DNA of 41,256 bases, from NCBI GenBank assembly GCA_017472545.1, contig JAFUPZ010000031.1, forward strand, positions 1-41,256, given 5' to 3'. The stretch is from a bacterium (lineage in GTDB: Bacteria > Cyanobacteriota > Vampirovibrionia > Gastranaerophilales > Gastranaerophilaceae). The notes under the pieces are model-generated. The model saw nothing but the letters and a program-made list of their open reading frames with translations, ran no database searches and had not been told where the DNA came from. The position numbers and the translations under genes are program-made. This document shows, piece by piece, positions 6,849-15,651 of the stretch (position 1 is its first letter; the number at the start of each line of letters is the position of its first letter).

Positions 6849-8654
6849 ATGAGTAATAATCAAAAGATGAGTTTTACGACTCAAAATCGTTTAATTATTT
6901 TTGGGCTGGTTCTTAGTACATTGCTGATTATGGCAATTGCTGTCTTTGCGACTGTAAATATTCAGAAAAATTTAAACGAAAGTTATCAAAATTTTGGACA
7001 AGTGATTTCTAAAATTTTGGCAATCGAAAGTGTTGAAATTACTAAAGACGCCTCTAAAACTCAAACTTTTGATATTTTAAAATCTCACTCTGATTCAATT
7101 TTGAAATCTAACGAAGATATTGTATTTATTGAATTTAGAGCAGAAGATGGTAGTTTGATTTACAAGGCAAAAAATGAAAATGATGAAAATACAAAACGTC
7201 CAAGTATTGCATTTTCTTCTCCTATGACAAATGTTATTGATAATACAAATATTGGTTCTGTAACTGTTGGTTTATCAGGCTCTGTTGTGGGTAAGGTTTC
7301 ATCAACAACTAGAGCTTCTATTTTGTTTGTATTTACTATTGTTTGGTTAGTTTTTGCTTTTGTAATTCTTATAAATACATATTTAATTACACGAGAATTG
7401 AGAATTCTTCGTGATGGAGTTCATAAGATTTCATCTGGAGAGTTTGGGTATAAAATTGAAGGGGAAAATGTTAGTGACGAAGTTCAAGAATTGTTTGACT
7501 CTTTCAATGATATGTCTGCTAGATTAAATATTTATGAAGAGCAAAATATCGAACAAATTACTCTTGAACGTAACAAATTAGAAGCTGTTTTAATGAGTAT
7601 TGTTAATGGTGTTGTTGTTTGTGACAACAATGATAATGTCGTTTTATTAAATGGGCATGCGAAAGAATTATTAGAGCTTGAAGGAGATGAACTTCTGAAT
7701 ACTAATATTCAACAATATGTTGATACAGAAGGTGAATATTGTTTTGCTGAAAAAATTGATGAATATAAAAATCTTTCTATGGAAGAAAAATCCTCTAAGC
7801 CAATTATATTTAATGTAACTATTGGTGGCAGAATTTTGAAATCAATTATTTCTCCAATGTACACAAGAAACCACGATTATGTTGGATATATTATTGTCTT
7901 AATCGATGTCACTCGTGAAACAGAAATGGATTTGATGAAATCTCAATTTATTTCAAATGTTTCTCACGAATTAAGAACACCTGTTACTGTTTTGAGAAGT
8001 TATATCGATACTTTGTATAATTATGGCGAAGAGTTTGATTTGGAAACTCAAAAAGAATTTATTGCTACTCTCAATACTGAAATTGTTCGTTTAAATAGAA
8101 TGGTTAATGATATTTTAGATTTTTCAAGATTGGATTCTAACGCAAAAATAGAAAAATCTGAAAATGATATTTCGCAACTTGTTGATTCTTGTGTTTCTCA
8201 AGTCGAAGTGTTGTTGAAAGACAATAATTTAAAAATAGATATTCAAAAAGATAATGAATTCCCATTATTGATGTTCAATTATGATGCTATTGCAAGAGCG
8301 TTAACTAATTATTTGTCTAATGCGATTAAGTATGCACCAAAAGATTCTACAATTACAGTAAAATTGTTTAATGAAATTGATAAAAACCAAGTTACTGTTA
8401 CTGTAAAAGATGAAGGTTGTGGGATTGCTCCAGAACATCAAAAGAAAGTTTTTGAAAGATTTTTCCGTGTGGAAAATAAAACACACAGCGTAAAAGGTAC
8501 TGGATTGGGATTACATTTGGTAAAAACAACTATTGAAAAACATCACTATGGTAATGTTTTTGTTCAATCTCAAGTTGGTCAAGGTTCAACCTTTGGATTT
8601 TCTCTTCCTGTGGATTTATCCAAGCTTGATTGCGTTGAAGATGACTTAGTATAA
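6849..8654 (+). CDS. Membrane sensor histidine kinase (HAMP-PAS-HisKA-HATPase)
   Basis: Two-component sensor, 601 aa. Order: transmembrane helix at about 13-36, an extracytoplasmic sensor loop of about 120 residues, second helix near 155-180, HAMP linker (RELRILRDGVHKISSGEFGYKI), coiled coil, PAS domain (RNKLEAVLMSIVNGVVVCDNNDNVV...), then HisKA with the H-box FISNVSHELRTP (phosphoacceptor His373) and HATPase_c with N-box NYLSNAIKYAP, G1 DEGCGIAPEH, F-box FERFFRVE and G2 GTGLGLHLVK. The layout matches WalK/PhoR/ResE-type kinases. No response regulator is adjacent, so it is an orphan kinase here. Its stop is 2 nt from the stop of the convergent gene, with no terminator between. Confidence 0.95.
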   Translation: MSNNQKMSFTTQNRLIIFGLVLSTLLIMAIAVFATVNIQKNLNESYQNFGQVISKILAIESVEITKDASKTQTFDILKSHSDSILKSNEDIVFIEFRAEDGSLIYKAKNENDENTKRPSIAFSSPMTNVIDNTNIGSVTVGLSGSVVGKVSSTTRASILFVFTIVWLVFAFVILINTYLITRELRILRDGVHKISSGEFGYKIEGENVSDEVQELFDSFNDMSARLNIYEEQNIEQITLERNKLEAVLMSIVNGVVVCDNNDNVVLLNGHAKELLELEGDELLNTNIQQYVDTEGEYCFAEKIDEYKNLSMEEKSSKPIIFNVTIGGRILKSIISPMYTRNHDYVGYIIVLIDVTRETEMDLMKSQFISNVSHELRTPVTVLRSYIDTLYNYGEEFDLETQKEFIATLNTEIVRLNRMVNDILDFSRLDSNAKIEKSENDISQLVDSCVSQVEVLLKDNNLKIDIQKDNEFPLLMFNYDAIARALTNYLSNAIKYAPKDSTITVKLFNEIDKNQVTVTVKDEGCGIAPEHQKKVFERFFRVENKTHSVKGTGLGLHLVKTTIEKHHYGNVFVQSQVGQGSTFGFSLPVDLSKLDCVEDDLV

Positions 8655-8656
8655 GT

Positions 8657-9112
8657 TTATCTATATCTTTTTTTAAGGCAAATGATTGATAATTCTTCTG
8701 TTTTATCGGTTGGGGTTGTTAATGCTTTTGCCGCTGTTGGGCTGTAAGCATAACCGTCTTTTTCATTAAGTGCATCACTTGTCCAGAAGAATGAAAATTT
8801 CTTGATAAGTTGTCGTGATGTGTTTTTGTATTTGTAATTGTCTGCCATCTCAATTGTGTATAATTCATCAAGATATTCTTCTATTTTTGGAAGGGTTAAT
8901 TGGTCTATTTGCTGAACTGTGTTCATATCAGGTAAAATCATGCCTTCAGCTTTGCATTTATTTGCTGCGACATCCCAAGTGTATTCCCCTGCAATCTTTT
9001 TAAAACAGCCTAATTCTTCCATGCAAACCCCATCAGTTATATCTTTTTTAGTTTGCAACAAGATTGTTGTGATTAAAATTAAAATACCCAAAATAATGAG
9101 TTTTTGTGTCAT
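8657..9112 (-). CDS. Membrane-anchored or exported lectin-like (DUF1566/FISUMP-type) protein
   Basis: Protein of 151 aa with an N-terminal hydrophobic helix (residues 4-20) followed directly by polar sequence, so a membrane anchor or signal peptide. The rest matches, by eye, the C-type-lectin-like pattern of DUF1566/FISUMP domains: YTWDVAANKCKAEGMILPD, then FFWTSDALNEKDGYAYS, and a final IICLKKR. Four cysteines (GVCMEELGC, NKC, IIC) could form disulfides outside the cytoplasm. In this kind of genome such domains often occur in pilin-like surface proteins; this one has no GFTLIE-type prepilin motif. It is 14 nt downstream of the large TPR gene. The assignment is a fold-level guess. Confidence 0.6.
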   Translation of the reverse strand: MTQKLIILGILILITTILLQTKKDITDGVCMEELGCFKKIAGEYTWDVAANKCKAEGMILPDMNTVQQIDQLTLPKIEEYLDELYTIEMADNYKYKNTSRQLIKKFSFFWTSDALNEKDGYAYSPTAAKALTTPTDKTEELSIICLKKRYR

Positions 9113-9126
9113 AATACTTCCTCTAG

Positions 9127-10728
9127 CTAGTCAAATAAAGCATTAATCTTGTCTGTAATATCTTGCGGATCTATTTCATTGGTAATTTTATTTACATCCT
9201 GCGCAATTTGGTATAATTTTGCAGCTTCAATTTTATCACCTGTAATTGCGATAGAACGAGCTAGATTGAAATGTGCAAGAGCATAGTTTGGATTACATTC
9301 AACTGATTTTTTGAACATTTCCATAGCTTTTTGAACTCTGCCAAGATCATCTAAATAAATAACACCTAAATTGTTGTATGCAATATCATAATTTTTATCA
9401 AATTGAATTGCTGCTTCATATTCTCTAATTGCTTCTTCTGTATCGCCTTTGCCCCAGTATAAAAATCCTAGGTTACAGTGGATTTTTGCGTTTTGAGGGT
9501 CAAGATCTAGGGCGTTTCTGTATACCGCAAGTGCGTTTTCATAATCCTCTTTATCATAAAATGCACTACCCAAATTGATGTAAATATCAATATCTTCAGG
9601 TGTTAGTAAATATGCGCTTTGATATGATGTAATTGCTGCATCAATATCTTGCTTTGCTTCTTGGAAAACAAATCCTAAAGTTTGGTTAACTACGCTTGTC
9701 CATTCTTTGCTTGGGTTCAAGGTAACTGCTGTTTGGAAATGTGATACAGCTCCTTCAACATCTCCTTTTATGTATAAAATGTTTGCCAAGTTTGAATGGA
9801 ATTCAGGCATGTTTGGCATAATTTGGATGAGTTTTTTGTAAACTTCAATAGCGTTATCATAATCCCCCAAATCCTCATAAGCTTTGCACAAATGACGGTA
9901 TGCAGGGATGTTTAAATTATCCAACCAAATTGCCATTTTGTATTCTGTAATTGCGTCCTCAAATTGTCCTAAAGATGAATAAATATCACCCAATAAGCAA
10001 TACAAAGGTACAAATCCAGGAGCCTTATCAACTGCATCAATGTAAATATCTATTGCTTCGTCAAGTCCTTTTGATTGAACCTGTAAATAGCCTTTCAATA
10101 AGATTGGCAAGAATTTGATATATGTCATTGATTCTTTAACTTTTTTAATTGCATCAGGGCTAAATGGTAGTGTTAAGCCTGATAAAATATATTGATAAGC
10201 TGAGCGGAGTTTGTTTTTAAAAACTCTAAATGATGAAATCTTGTACAAATTATGTAATAAAAAATGAGAGCAAGAGCTTGCTAGTGGTGCGTATTTAATC
10301 GCCAATTTTGCATTTGTTTCAGCATCAATAAACCTTGCTTTTTTTGTATAAGTTTCAGCTAACATGTGATATGCTTTGGCATATTTTGGATTTTTTGCAA
10401 TCGCATGGTCAAAATAATTGATAGCTTTATCTAAATCGCCTTTGTGGAATTGTGCCATACCTATTTTGAAATAGATTTCAGCAGAATCCATATATGTTTC
10501 TAAGGCAATTTGATATTCTGTAATTGCCTCATCAATATATTGGCAAGAAGAATAAATGTCTAAATGCCACGCCAAGTATAAATCACCTAATCTCAAGTGT
10601 AAATCAGCATTTGTGGGGTCTTTTTGTAAGCCGATTTGGCATAATTCAATCGCTGATTTTACATTTCCTGTTTTTATTTCTTTTTTAATCTTTTTATCTA
10701 AAATTTCTGTATCGTTTTTCATATTCAT
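9127..10728 (-). CDS. Large cytosolic TPR-repeat protein (533 aa)
   Basis: Made almost entirely of tetratricopeptide repeats, each about 34 residues with the W-LG-Y-A-F-A-P pattern; about twelve are visible, for instance AEIYFKIGMAQFHKGDLDKA, AKIHCNLGFLYWGKGDTEEA and DIAYNNLGVIYLDDLGRVQKA. Such arrays are scaffolds for protein-protein contacts; no catalytic domain is fused. I choose the ATG at 10728 (GAG six nt upstream); a longer frame reaching a TTG at 10824 adds a hydrophobic 32-residue stretch with no ribosome site. A central segment (about 190-240) departs from the repeat pattern. It probably forms a transcript with the lectin-like gene downstream. Partners are unknown. Confidence 0.85.
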   Translation of the reverse strand: MNMKNDTEILDKKIKKEIKTGNVKSAIELCQIGLQKDPTNADLHLRLGDLYLAWHLDIYSSCQYIDEAITEYQIALETYMDSAEIYFKIGMAQFHKGDLDKAINYFDHAIAKNPKYAKAYHMLAETYTKKARFIDAETNAKLAIKYAPLASSCSHFLLHNLYKISSFRVFKNKLRSAYQYILSGLTLPFSPDAIKKVKESMTYIKFLPILLKGYLQVQSKGLDEAIDIYIDAVDKAPGFVPLYCLLGDIYSSLGQFEDAITEYKMAIWLDNLNIPAYRHLCKAYEDLGDYDNAIEVYKKLIQIMPNMPEFHSNLANILYIKGDVEGAVSHFQTAVTLNPSKEWTSVVNQTLGFVFQEAKQDIDAAITSYQSAYLLTPEDIDIYINLGSAFYDKEDYENALAVYRNALDLDPQNAKIHCNLGFLYWGKGDTEEAIREYEAAIQFDKNYDIAYNNLGVIYLDDLGRVQKAMEMFKKSVECNPNYALAHFNLARSIAITGDKIEAAKLYQIAQDVNKITNEIDPQDITDKINALFD

Positions 10729-10958
10729 ATCAAGCTCTTTAGTAATAATTTTAATTAATTTTATGTAAAAAAGCAAGCCCATAGTATAAATGTTCATATT
10801 GTTAAAAAAATTTAAAATTTTCAATAAAAAATTATTGTTTAAAAACGTTTAGTAGTGTGGTTTTTCATCTTTGTAATAAACCTGTTATAACATTGTTAAA
10901 TATACAAGTGTTTTTTACTAAAGCATAATTAATTTGTACTTGAGTATAAGGAGAGAAT

Positions 10959-11195
10959 ATGGAAGAAGATTTGTTAACTGATTTATATATTCGTTTGAAG
11001 TCATTAGATTTATTATTAGAGTCTTTGGAGTATAAGTTACTTGAAGAATGGGATTATTCAAAGAATTCTAATAATAGAGAGGTTGGAGAAAATATCTATG
11101 CAATGCTTTATGTTGTTAGGTTAGTTGTTAAACAATTATGGAAAATTAGAAAAATTTATTATTGGCGAATGTGTAAAGAAAAATATGGTCAGTGA
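10959..11195 (+). CDS. Small helical protein, 78 aa, unknown function
   Basis: Not recognised. It is preceded by a strong AAGGAGAG Shine-Dalgarno 5-6 nt from the ATG, which is the main evidence that it is translated. The sequence is acidic at the N-terminus (MEEDLLTDLY), leucine-rich and helical through residues 8-30, and basic/aromatic at the C-terminus (LWKIRKIYYWRMCKEKYGQ). No signal peptide or domain is apparent. The -10 of the next gene lies 15-23 nt past its stop, so it is probably transcribed separately. Confidence 0.6.
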   Translation: MEEDLLTDLYIRLKSLDLLLESLEYKLLEEWDYSKNSNNREVGENIYAMLYVVRLVVKQLWKIRKIYYWRMCKEKYGQ

Positions 11196-11209
11196 TGAAT
11201 ATTTTTTCA

Positions 11210-11218
11210 TGATATAAT
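11210..11218 (+). promoter_or_regulatory. Extended -10 promoter for the homocitrate-synthase-like gene
   Basis: TGA-TATAAT, an extended -10, lies 23 nt before the ATG; a GAGGAAA ribosome site stands between, so this gene is conventionally led. Confidence 0.55.
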
Positions 11219-11241
11219 GATTTCAAAAGAGGAAATTATAA

Positions 11242-12549
11242 ATGGCAGATAACAGAATTTATTTTGTAGATGTTACAAACAGAGATGGTGTTCAAACATC
11301 AAGATTAGGATTAGCTAAATTACAGAAAACTATTATAAATATCATGTTGAATGATATGGGGATTACTCAATCAGAGTTTGGTTTTCCAACTACACAACAC
11401 GAATTGAATTATTTGAATGGTAATTTAGAACTTGTTAAACGTGGTGTTATTTCAACTACTAAATTGTCAGGTTGGATGAGAGGGATTGCTTCTGATGTTG
11501 AGCAATCATTCAAGAATGTTCCAGATTTACGTTATGTGAACTTGTCACAATCAACTTCTGAGCAGATGATTAACGGTAAATATCAAGGTAAAAAGACTCC
11601 TGATGATATTATTAGAATGACTAAAGAAGCTGTTGAATGTGCAATTGACAAGGGTGCAAAAATTGTTGGTGTTAACGCAGAAGACGCTTCTCGTAGTGAT
11701 TTAGACTATTTAATTAAGTATGCTTCTGAGGCTAAAAAATCAGGCGCGTATAGATTTAGATATTGTGATACATTGGGTTTTGAAGATCCTCAAACAACTT
11801 ATGACAGAATCTACAAGATTGCAAAAGCTACAGAAATGCCTATCGAAATGCATTTCCATAACGATTTAGGTATGGCAACTGCATGTTCTGTAATGGGTGC
11901 AAGAGCAGCTATTGATGCTGGTGTGGATGCTTATATAAATACTGCGGTTAACGGTATGGGTGAACGTGCAGGGAATGCTGATTTGGTTTCTTGCTTGTTA
12001 GCTTGTTTAAAATCTGCAGGATTTAAAGGTAAATATAAAATTGATGAAAATATCAGACTTGATAGAGCGTGGAAATTAGCAAAATACACAGCTTATGCGT
12101 TTGGTGTTGATATTCCTATCAACCAGCCTGCAGTTGGTGATAATGCTTTCGCTCACGAATCTGGAATTCATGCTGATGGTGCGTTAAAAGATAGAAGAAA
12201 TTATGAATTGTATGATTTTGAAGAACTTGGACGTGGTGAACCTGAAATCATCGAAACAGGTCGTATGATTACAACTGGTGAATATGGTGGTATTAAAGGT
12301 TTCCGTAACGTATATAACAATTTAGAACTTGAGTTCCACGATGAAGATGAAGCAAGAAACATTCTTGAACTTGCACGTTACGCTAACGTACATACTCAAA
12401 AACCATTGACAACAAGTGAATTGAAATTCTTATATTATTATCCTGATGTAGCAGCAAAAGTTATGACGGTTTCTCCATACTATGAACCAACTGGCGCATT
12501 GAAAGAAAGGGTAGAATCTCAAATTATTACAACAGCAAGTATTATATAA
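11242..12549 (+). CDS. LeuA/homocitrate-synthase-family acyltransferase (possible Re-citrate synthase)
   Basis: Acetyl-CoA-dependent condensing enzyme of the DRE-TIM family (isopropylmalate, homocitrate, citramalate and Re-citrate synthases), 435 aa. Active-site pieces are visible: DVTNRDGVQT (Arg/Asp of the DRE motif, unusual VTN in place of TTL), the RYCDTLGF strand, metal ligands in MHFHNDLGMA, and NGMGERAGNADL. The C-terminal AHESGIHADG loop is also conserved. It lacks the roughly 100-residue LeuA regulatory domain, so feedback inhibition by leucine is unlikely. No other leucine, lysine or nif gene adjoins. From memory the DVTNRDGVQT form resembles clostridial Re-citrate synthase; that substrate call is tentative. 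It ends just before a shared bidirectional terminator. Confidence 0.85.
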   Translation: MADNRIYFVDVTNRDGVQTSRLGLAKLQKTIINIMLNDMGITQSEFGFPTTQHELNYLNGNLELVKRGVISTTKLSGWMRGIASDVEQSFKNVPDLRYVNLSQSTSEQMINGKYQGKKTPDDIIRMTKEAVECAIDKGAKIVGVNAEDASRSDLDYLIKYASEAKKSGAYRFRYCDTLGFEDPQTTYDRIYKIAKATEMPIEMHFHNDLGMATACSVMGARAAIDAGVDAYINTAVNGMGERAGNADLVSCLLACLKSAGFKGKYKIDENIRLDRAWKLAKYTAYAFGVDIPINQPAVGDNAFAHESGIHADGALKDRRNYELYDFEELGRGEPEIIETGRMITTGEYGGIKGFRNVYNNLELEFHDEDEARNILELARYANVHTQKPLTTSELKFLYYYPDVAAKVMTVSPYYEPTGALKERVESQIITTASII

Positions 12550-12551
12550 TC

Positions 12552-12579
12552 AAAAAACTGGGTTTAGGCCCAGTTTTTT
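12552..12579. terminator. Bidirectional terminator between convergent genes
   Basis: An 11-bp stem (AAAAAACTGGG / CCCAGTTTTTT, loop of six) serves both strands. The mnmA stop codon (12578-12580) overlaps its edge, so the two transcripts share one hairpin. Confidence 0.9.
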
Positions 12580-13633
12580 AGTATATACAAATACCGCCAC
12601 CAATTAGATGTCCGTCATTTATGTCATAAAGAACACCTGATTGTCCTGCTGTTATTGAGTTTACTGGTTCATAGAATGTGATTTCTGCAACATCGTCAAG
12701 GATTATTACGTGAGCTTTTTTAGCTTGCATATTATATCTAATTTTTACCATCGCATCAAATTCTTTTTCTTTTAATGGGTAAGAGAAGTTTAGATTTTTT
12801 ATTGCAAGTTTTGTGCGGAAATCGTCCTCTTTTTTTCCAAGATAAACAATATTATTCTGTGCATCAATATTGATAACATACAATGGATAAGGCGCGGCAA
12901 TACCAATACCTTTGCGTTGACCGATTGTGTATTGGTAATATCCTGTGTGGGTGCCAAGTTTTTTCCCTGTTGGGATTTCTATAAAATCGCCTTTCATTTC
13001 TCCAAATTTTTCAGTCAGATATTTTTTTGTTGTGTATGGTTTTTGAATAAAGCAAATATCTTGGCTTTCTTTGGATGATTTTGGTGGTAAGTCATAATCA
13101 TAAGCAATTTTTCGAACTTGTTCTTTCTCGTATTCATATAGAGGAAAAACTGTTTTTGATAGATGCTCTTGGCTTATGCGATATAAAAAATATAATTGAT
13201 CTTTGTGTTCATCTTTGGCTGGATATAGTTTATAAACCCCATCAACCAGACGTATATCTGCATAGTGTCCTGTTGAAAAAATGTCAGCTTTTAATACGTC
13301 AAATGCATAATCAAAAATGTCGCCCCATTTGATATGTTGATTGCACATTATACAAGGGTTTGGAGTTTCTCCATTTCTGTATGATTCTTCAAAATATTCA
13401 ATAATTTCTTTATGGAATTTTTCTGAAACGTCAAGAATATGGTGTTCAATACCTAACTTGTCTGCAACATTTTTTGCGTTTTTGCAAATCTCATCAGCAG
13501 CTGGAGTATTAACCATTTTTCCAGTTAAACCAATTACCTTGTACCCTTTTTGTTTTAACAAAAGTGCTACAACAGAACTGTCTACTCCACCTGATAAGGC
13601 TACTACTGCTATTTTTTGATTTGAGTCTTCCAT
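12578..13633 (-). CDS. mnmA: tRNA-specific 2-thiouridylase MnmA
   Basis: Makes 2-thiouridine at position 34 of tRNA Lys, Glu and Gln using ATP and persulfide sulfur. The PP-loop SGGVDSS is at residues 14-20, the first catalytic cysteine is in NPCIMCNQHIKWGD (Cys96) and the second in SQDICFI (Cys193); their 97-residue spacing equals that of the E. coli enzyme. The tRNA-binding TGYYQYTIGQRKGIG segment and C-terminal beta barrel follow; 351 aa is normal. The upstream -10 GATAAT is 7 nt before the ATG and no Shine-Dalgarno is visible, so a leaderless mRNA is likely. Divergent from the TPR gene at 13719. Confidence 0.97.
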   Translation of the reverse strand: MEDSNQKIAVVALSGGVDSSVVALLLKQKGYKVIGLTGKMVNTPAADEICKNAKNVADKLGIEHHILDVSEKFHKEIIEYFEESYRNGETPNPCIMCNQHIKWGDIFDYAFDVLKADIFSTGHYADIRLVDGVYKLYPAKDEHKDQLYFLYRISQEHLSKTVFPLYEYEKEQVRKIAYDYDLPPKSSKESQDICFIQKPYTTKKYLTEKFGEMKGDFIEIPTGKKLGTHTGYYQYTIGQRKGIGIAAPYPLYVINIDAQNNIVYLGKKEDDFRTKLAIKNLNFSYPLKEKEFDAMVKIRYNMQAKKAHVIILDDVAEITFYEPVNSITAGQSGVLYDINDGHLIGGGICIY

Positions 13634-13640
13634 AGGGTTT

Positions 13641-13670
13641 ATTATCCTACAAATAGGTATAAATATTCAA
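13641..13670 (-). promoter_or_regulatory. Promoter of mnmA, leaderless arrangement
   Basis: On the minus strand TTGAAT, 18-bp spacer, GATAAT (13646-13641), then 7 nt to the ATG. It is divergent from, and close to, the promoter at 13684-13712. Confidence 0.6.
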
Positions 13671-13683
13671 GTGTTTTTGCATA

Positions 13684-13712
13684 TTTACCACATTGTCCCT
13701 TCGTGTTATAAT
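13684..13712 (+). promoter_or_regulatory. Promoter of the exported TPR gene, leaderless arrangement
   Basis: TTTACC, a 17-bp spacer ending in TGT (extended -10), TATAAT at 13707-13712, then exactly 6 nt to the ATG at 13719. No Shine-Dalgarno is present. Confidence 0.7.
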
Positions 13713-13718
13713 GCAACT

Positions 13719-14633
13719 ATGAAAAAGTTTATATTATCGGTATTTGTGAGTATGGCAGTGTGCTTTGTACCTGTATTTGCAAATGAAATTGAAGAGGATT
13801 ATTTAGATATTGCAGCCAATTACTGTGTGATTGGTGATTATCAGTCTGCAATGGATTATTTGGATAAGATTTTAGAAATAAATCCTAATAACAAACAAGT
13901 TGTTGATTTGAAAAAAGGTTTGGCACACGTTATTGCACAAGATAAAAAATCGTTCGTAACAAGTGTTAATCCAATGATTAAACAGGCTCATGAATATAAG
14001 CGTGTAGGTAATGAGAAAAAAGAAGTTGAATCTTTATTTGCAGGTGCTCAAGAAAAAAATGCGTATTTAGCTTATTATTATTTGGGTAATTTTTATAGAG
14101 ATAATAATAATTTTTTAAAGGCAATTGATTCATATAATGCAGCGTTGTCTGTTAAACCTGATTTTGCTCAAGCATATTTGGCAGCAGCTTTGACTTTATA
14201 TGATGTTGGGCGTTATCAGGCGGTTATAAACCCTATAGATAAATATTTAACATTCAATCCTAACGATGACTTAGCTTATGCAGTAAAATCTCGTGCTGAA
14301 TTCGAATTAGGTTTGTTGGAAGAGTCTAAAAAAGATAATGATAAAGCAATCGAATTGAATAATTGTCCTGAATATCAATTTGATAGAGCAAAAATTTTGT
14401 ATAAATTAGAAGATTTTAGTGGTGCAAAAACTATTTTTAGCGAATTATTACCAGATATTCAAACTTCTAAAACTTATGAATATATGGGGCTTTGCGATTT
14501 TGCTATGAAAAATTATATGAGTGCGTTGATGAATATTGATAAAGCTCTCATACTCTCTGATGATGACGTATACTTGCAAAATAAGTATAATGAAATTAAG
14601 GCAATATTAGAAAGTAATAACGATGGTACCTAG
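13719..14633 (+). CDS. Exported TPR-repeat protein (304 aa)
   Basis: Begins with a clear signal peptide (MKKFILSVFVSMAVCFVPVFA, cleavage probably after VFA at about 21), so it acts outside the cytoplasmic membrane. Seven or so TPR units follow, such as GDYQSAMDYLDKILEINPNN and AYLAYYYLGNFYRDNNNFLKA. TPR proteins of this type usually assemble envelope complexes; the exact partner is unknown. A frame extension to a TTG at 13671 is rejected because it would precede the promoter -10 and bury the signal peptide. Its stop overlaps the start of the phosphoesterase gene by 11 nt, so the two are coupled. Confidence 0.88.
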   Translation: MKKFILSVFVSMAVCFVPVFANEIEEDYLDIAANYCVIGDYQSAMDYLDKILEINPNNKQVVDLKKGLAHVIAQDKKSFVTSVNPMIKQAHEYKRVGNEKKEVESLFAGAQEKNAYLAYYYLGNFYRDNNNFLKAIDSYNAALSVKPDFAQAYLAAALTLYDVGRYQAVINPIDKYLTFNPNDDLAYAVKSRAEFELGLLEESKKDNDKAIELNNCPEYQFDRAKILYKLEDFSGAKTIFSELLPDIQTSKTYEYMGLCDFAMKNYMSALMNIDKALILSDDDVYLQNKYNEIKAILESNNDGT

Positions 14634-15636
14634 AAAAAGAATTAATAAAAAAGCTGCAAAAGGAAAAGAGAAAAAAGATTCGTTTGCAAAGAAGGTGTTT
14701 AATACTATTATCACAATTGCGTTAACTGCTGGCATGTTGTGGGGTTTGCAAGCATATTCTGGAAATTCTAATGCAGTTTTAAGATTTGCACAAGTGAGCG
14801 ATGTTCACTTTATGAAGGATGCTCCTAACACTACTTTTAAGATGATTGGAGAATCTCCAAGATTACTTGATGATGCAATTAATCAGATTAACGAATATAG
14901 TCATATGGACTTTGTAATGTTTACAGGTGACCAAATTGATAAATCTTATGACCAAGAGTTAAAAGCCTTTTTACCTCACGTTCAGAATTTAAATGCACCT
15001 TGGTATGTTGCTTTTGGAAACCATGATAGATGTATTGGCGGTTTTTTAACTACTTCAGTTTATTTAAACATTATCAATCAAGCAAATCCTGAGTTTAAAT
15101 TCAAAAAAGCATATTATTCATTCGTGCCTAAGAAAAATTATAAGGTTATCGTTCTAGATAATATTATTCAAGATGAAATAACTTCAAATGGTCGCATTGA
15201 TGATGAACAATTAAAATGGTTACGTAAAGAATTGGATTCTTCACGCAATGACGTGGTGTTGATATTTATGCATGTTCCTGTTGTTGAACCTTTTGCTAGT
15301 CCAAATCACAGAATGAGAAATGCTGAAACTTTAAAATATCTTCTTGAAAGCTATAAAAATCCTATTGCAGTTTTTCAAGGGCATTATCATGCTGCGAAAA
15401 TTACTCAACATAATAACGTGTTGTATGTAAGCTCTCCAGCGCTTGTATCATACCCAAATGCGTTTAGGGTTGTTAATGTTTCAAACCATAAAGATAAGGT
15501 TGTCTTTGATTTTGAGTGGAAGGAAACTAGAGAAACTACTATTCAAAAAATGGCAAAAATCCTAGTATTTTCTGGTTCAATCTATGCAGGTGAAGATAGA
15601 GATCAATTCGGAATTTATGAAATAAAGAAAAGATAA
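14623..15636 (+). CDS. Membrane-anchored calcineurin-like phosphoesterase
   Basis: Binuclear metallophosphoesterase, 337 aa. A very basic N-terminus (about residues 1-24) precedes a transmembrane helix (about 27-45, TIITIALTAGMLWGLQAY), placing the catalytic domain outside by the positive-inside rule. Metal-binding blocks are visible in order: SDVHF, GDQID, GNHDR, MHVPVVEP and GHYHAA. The substrate (nucleotide, phospholipid or UDP-sugar) cannot be read from sequence. It overlaps the exported TPR gene by 11 nt and is followed after 15 nt by a metallo-hydrolase, so it belongs to a four-gene transcript running to 17176. The arrangement suggests a periplasmic or surface assembly with the TPR protein. 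Confidence 0.9.
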   Translation: MVPRKRINKKAAKGKEKKDSFAKKVFNTIITIALTAGMLWGLQAYSGNSNAVLRFAQVSDVHFMKDAPNTTFKMIGESPRLLDDAINQINEYSHMDFVMFTGDQIDKSYDQELKAFLPHVQNLNAPWYVAFGNHDRCIGGFLTTSVYLNIINQANPEFKFKKAYYSFVPKKNYKVIVLDNIIQDEITSNGRIDDEQLKWLRKELDSSRNDVVLIFMHVPVVEPFASPNHRMRNAETLKYLLESYKNPIAVFQGHYHAAKITQHNNVLYVSSPALVSYPNAFRVVNVSNHKDKVVFDFEWKETRETTIQKMAKILVFSGSIYAGEDRDQFGIYEIKKR

Positions 15637-15651
15637 AAGGACAAAAAAGAG

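Noticed and set aside
10729-10824. N-terminal 32-residue hydrophobic extension of the large TPR protein
   Set aside because: Begins at TTG with no ribosome site and would contain the likely promoter (TATACT at 10788-10783); the ATG at 10728 is better supported.
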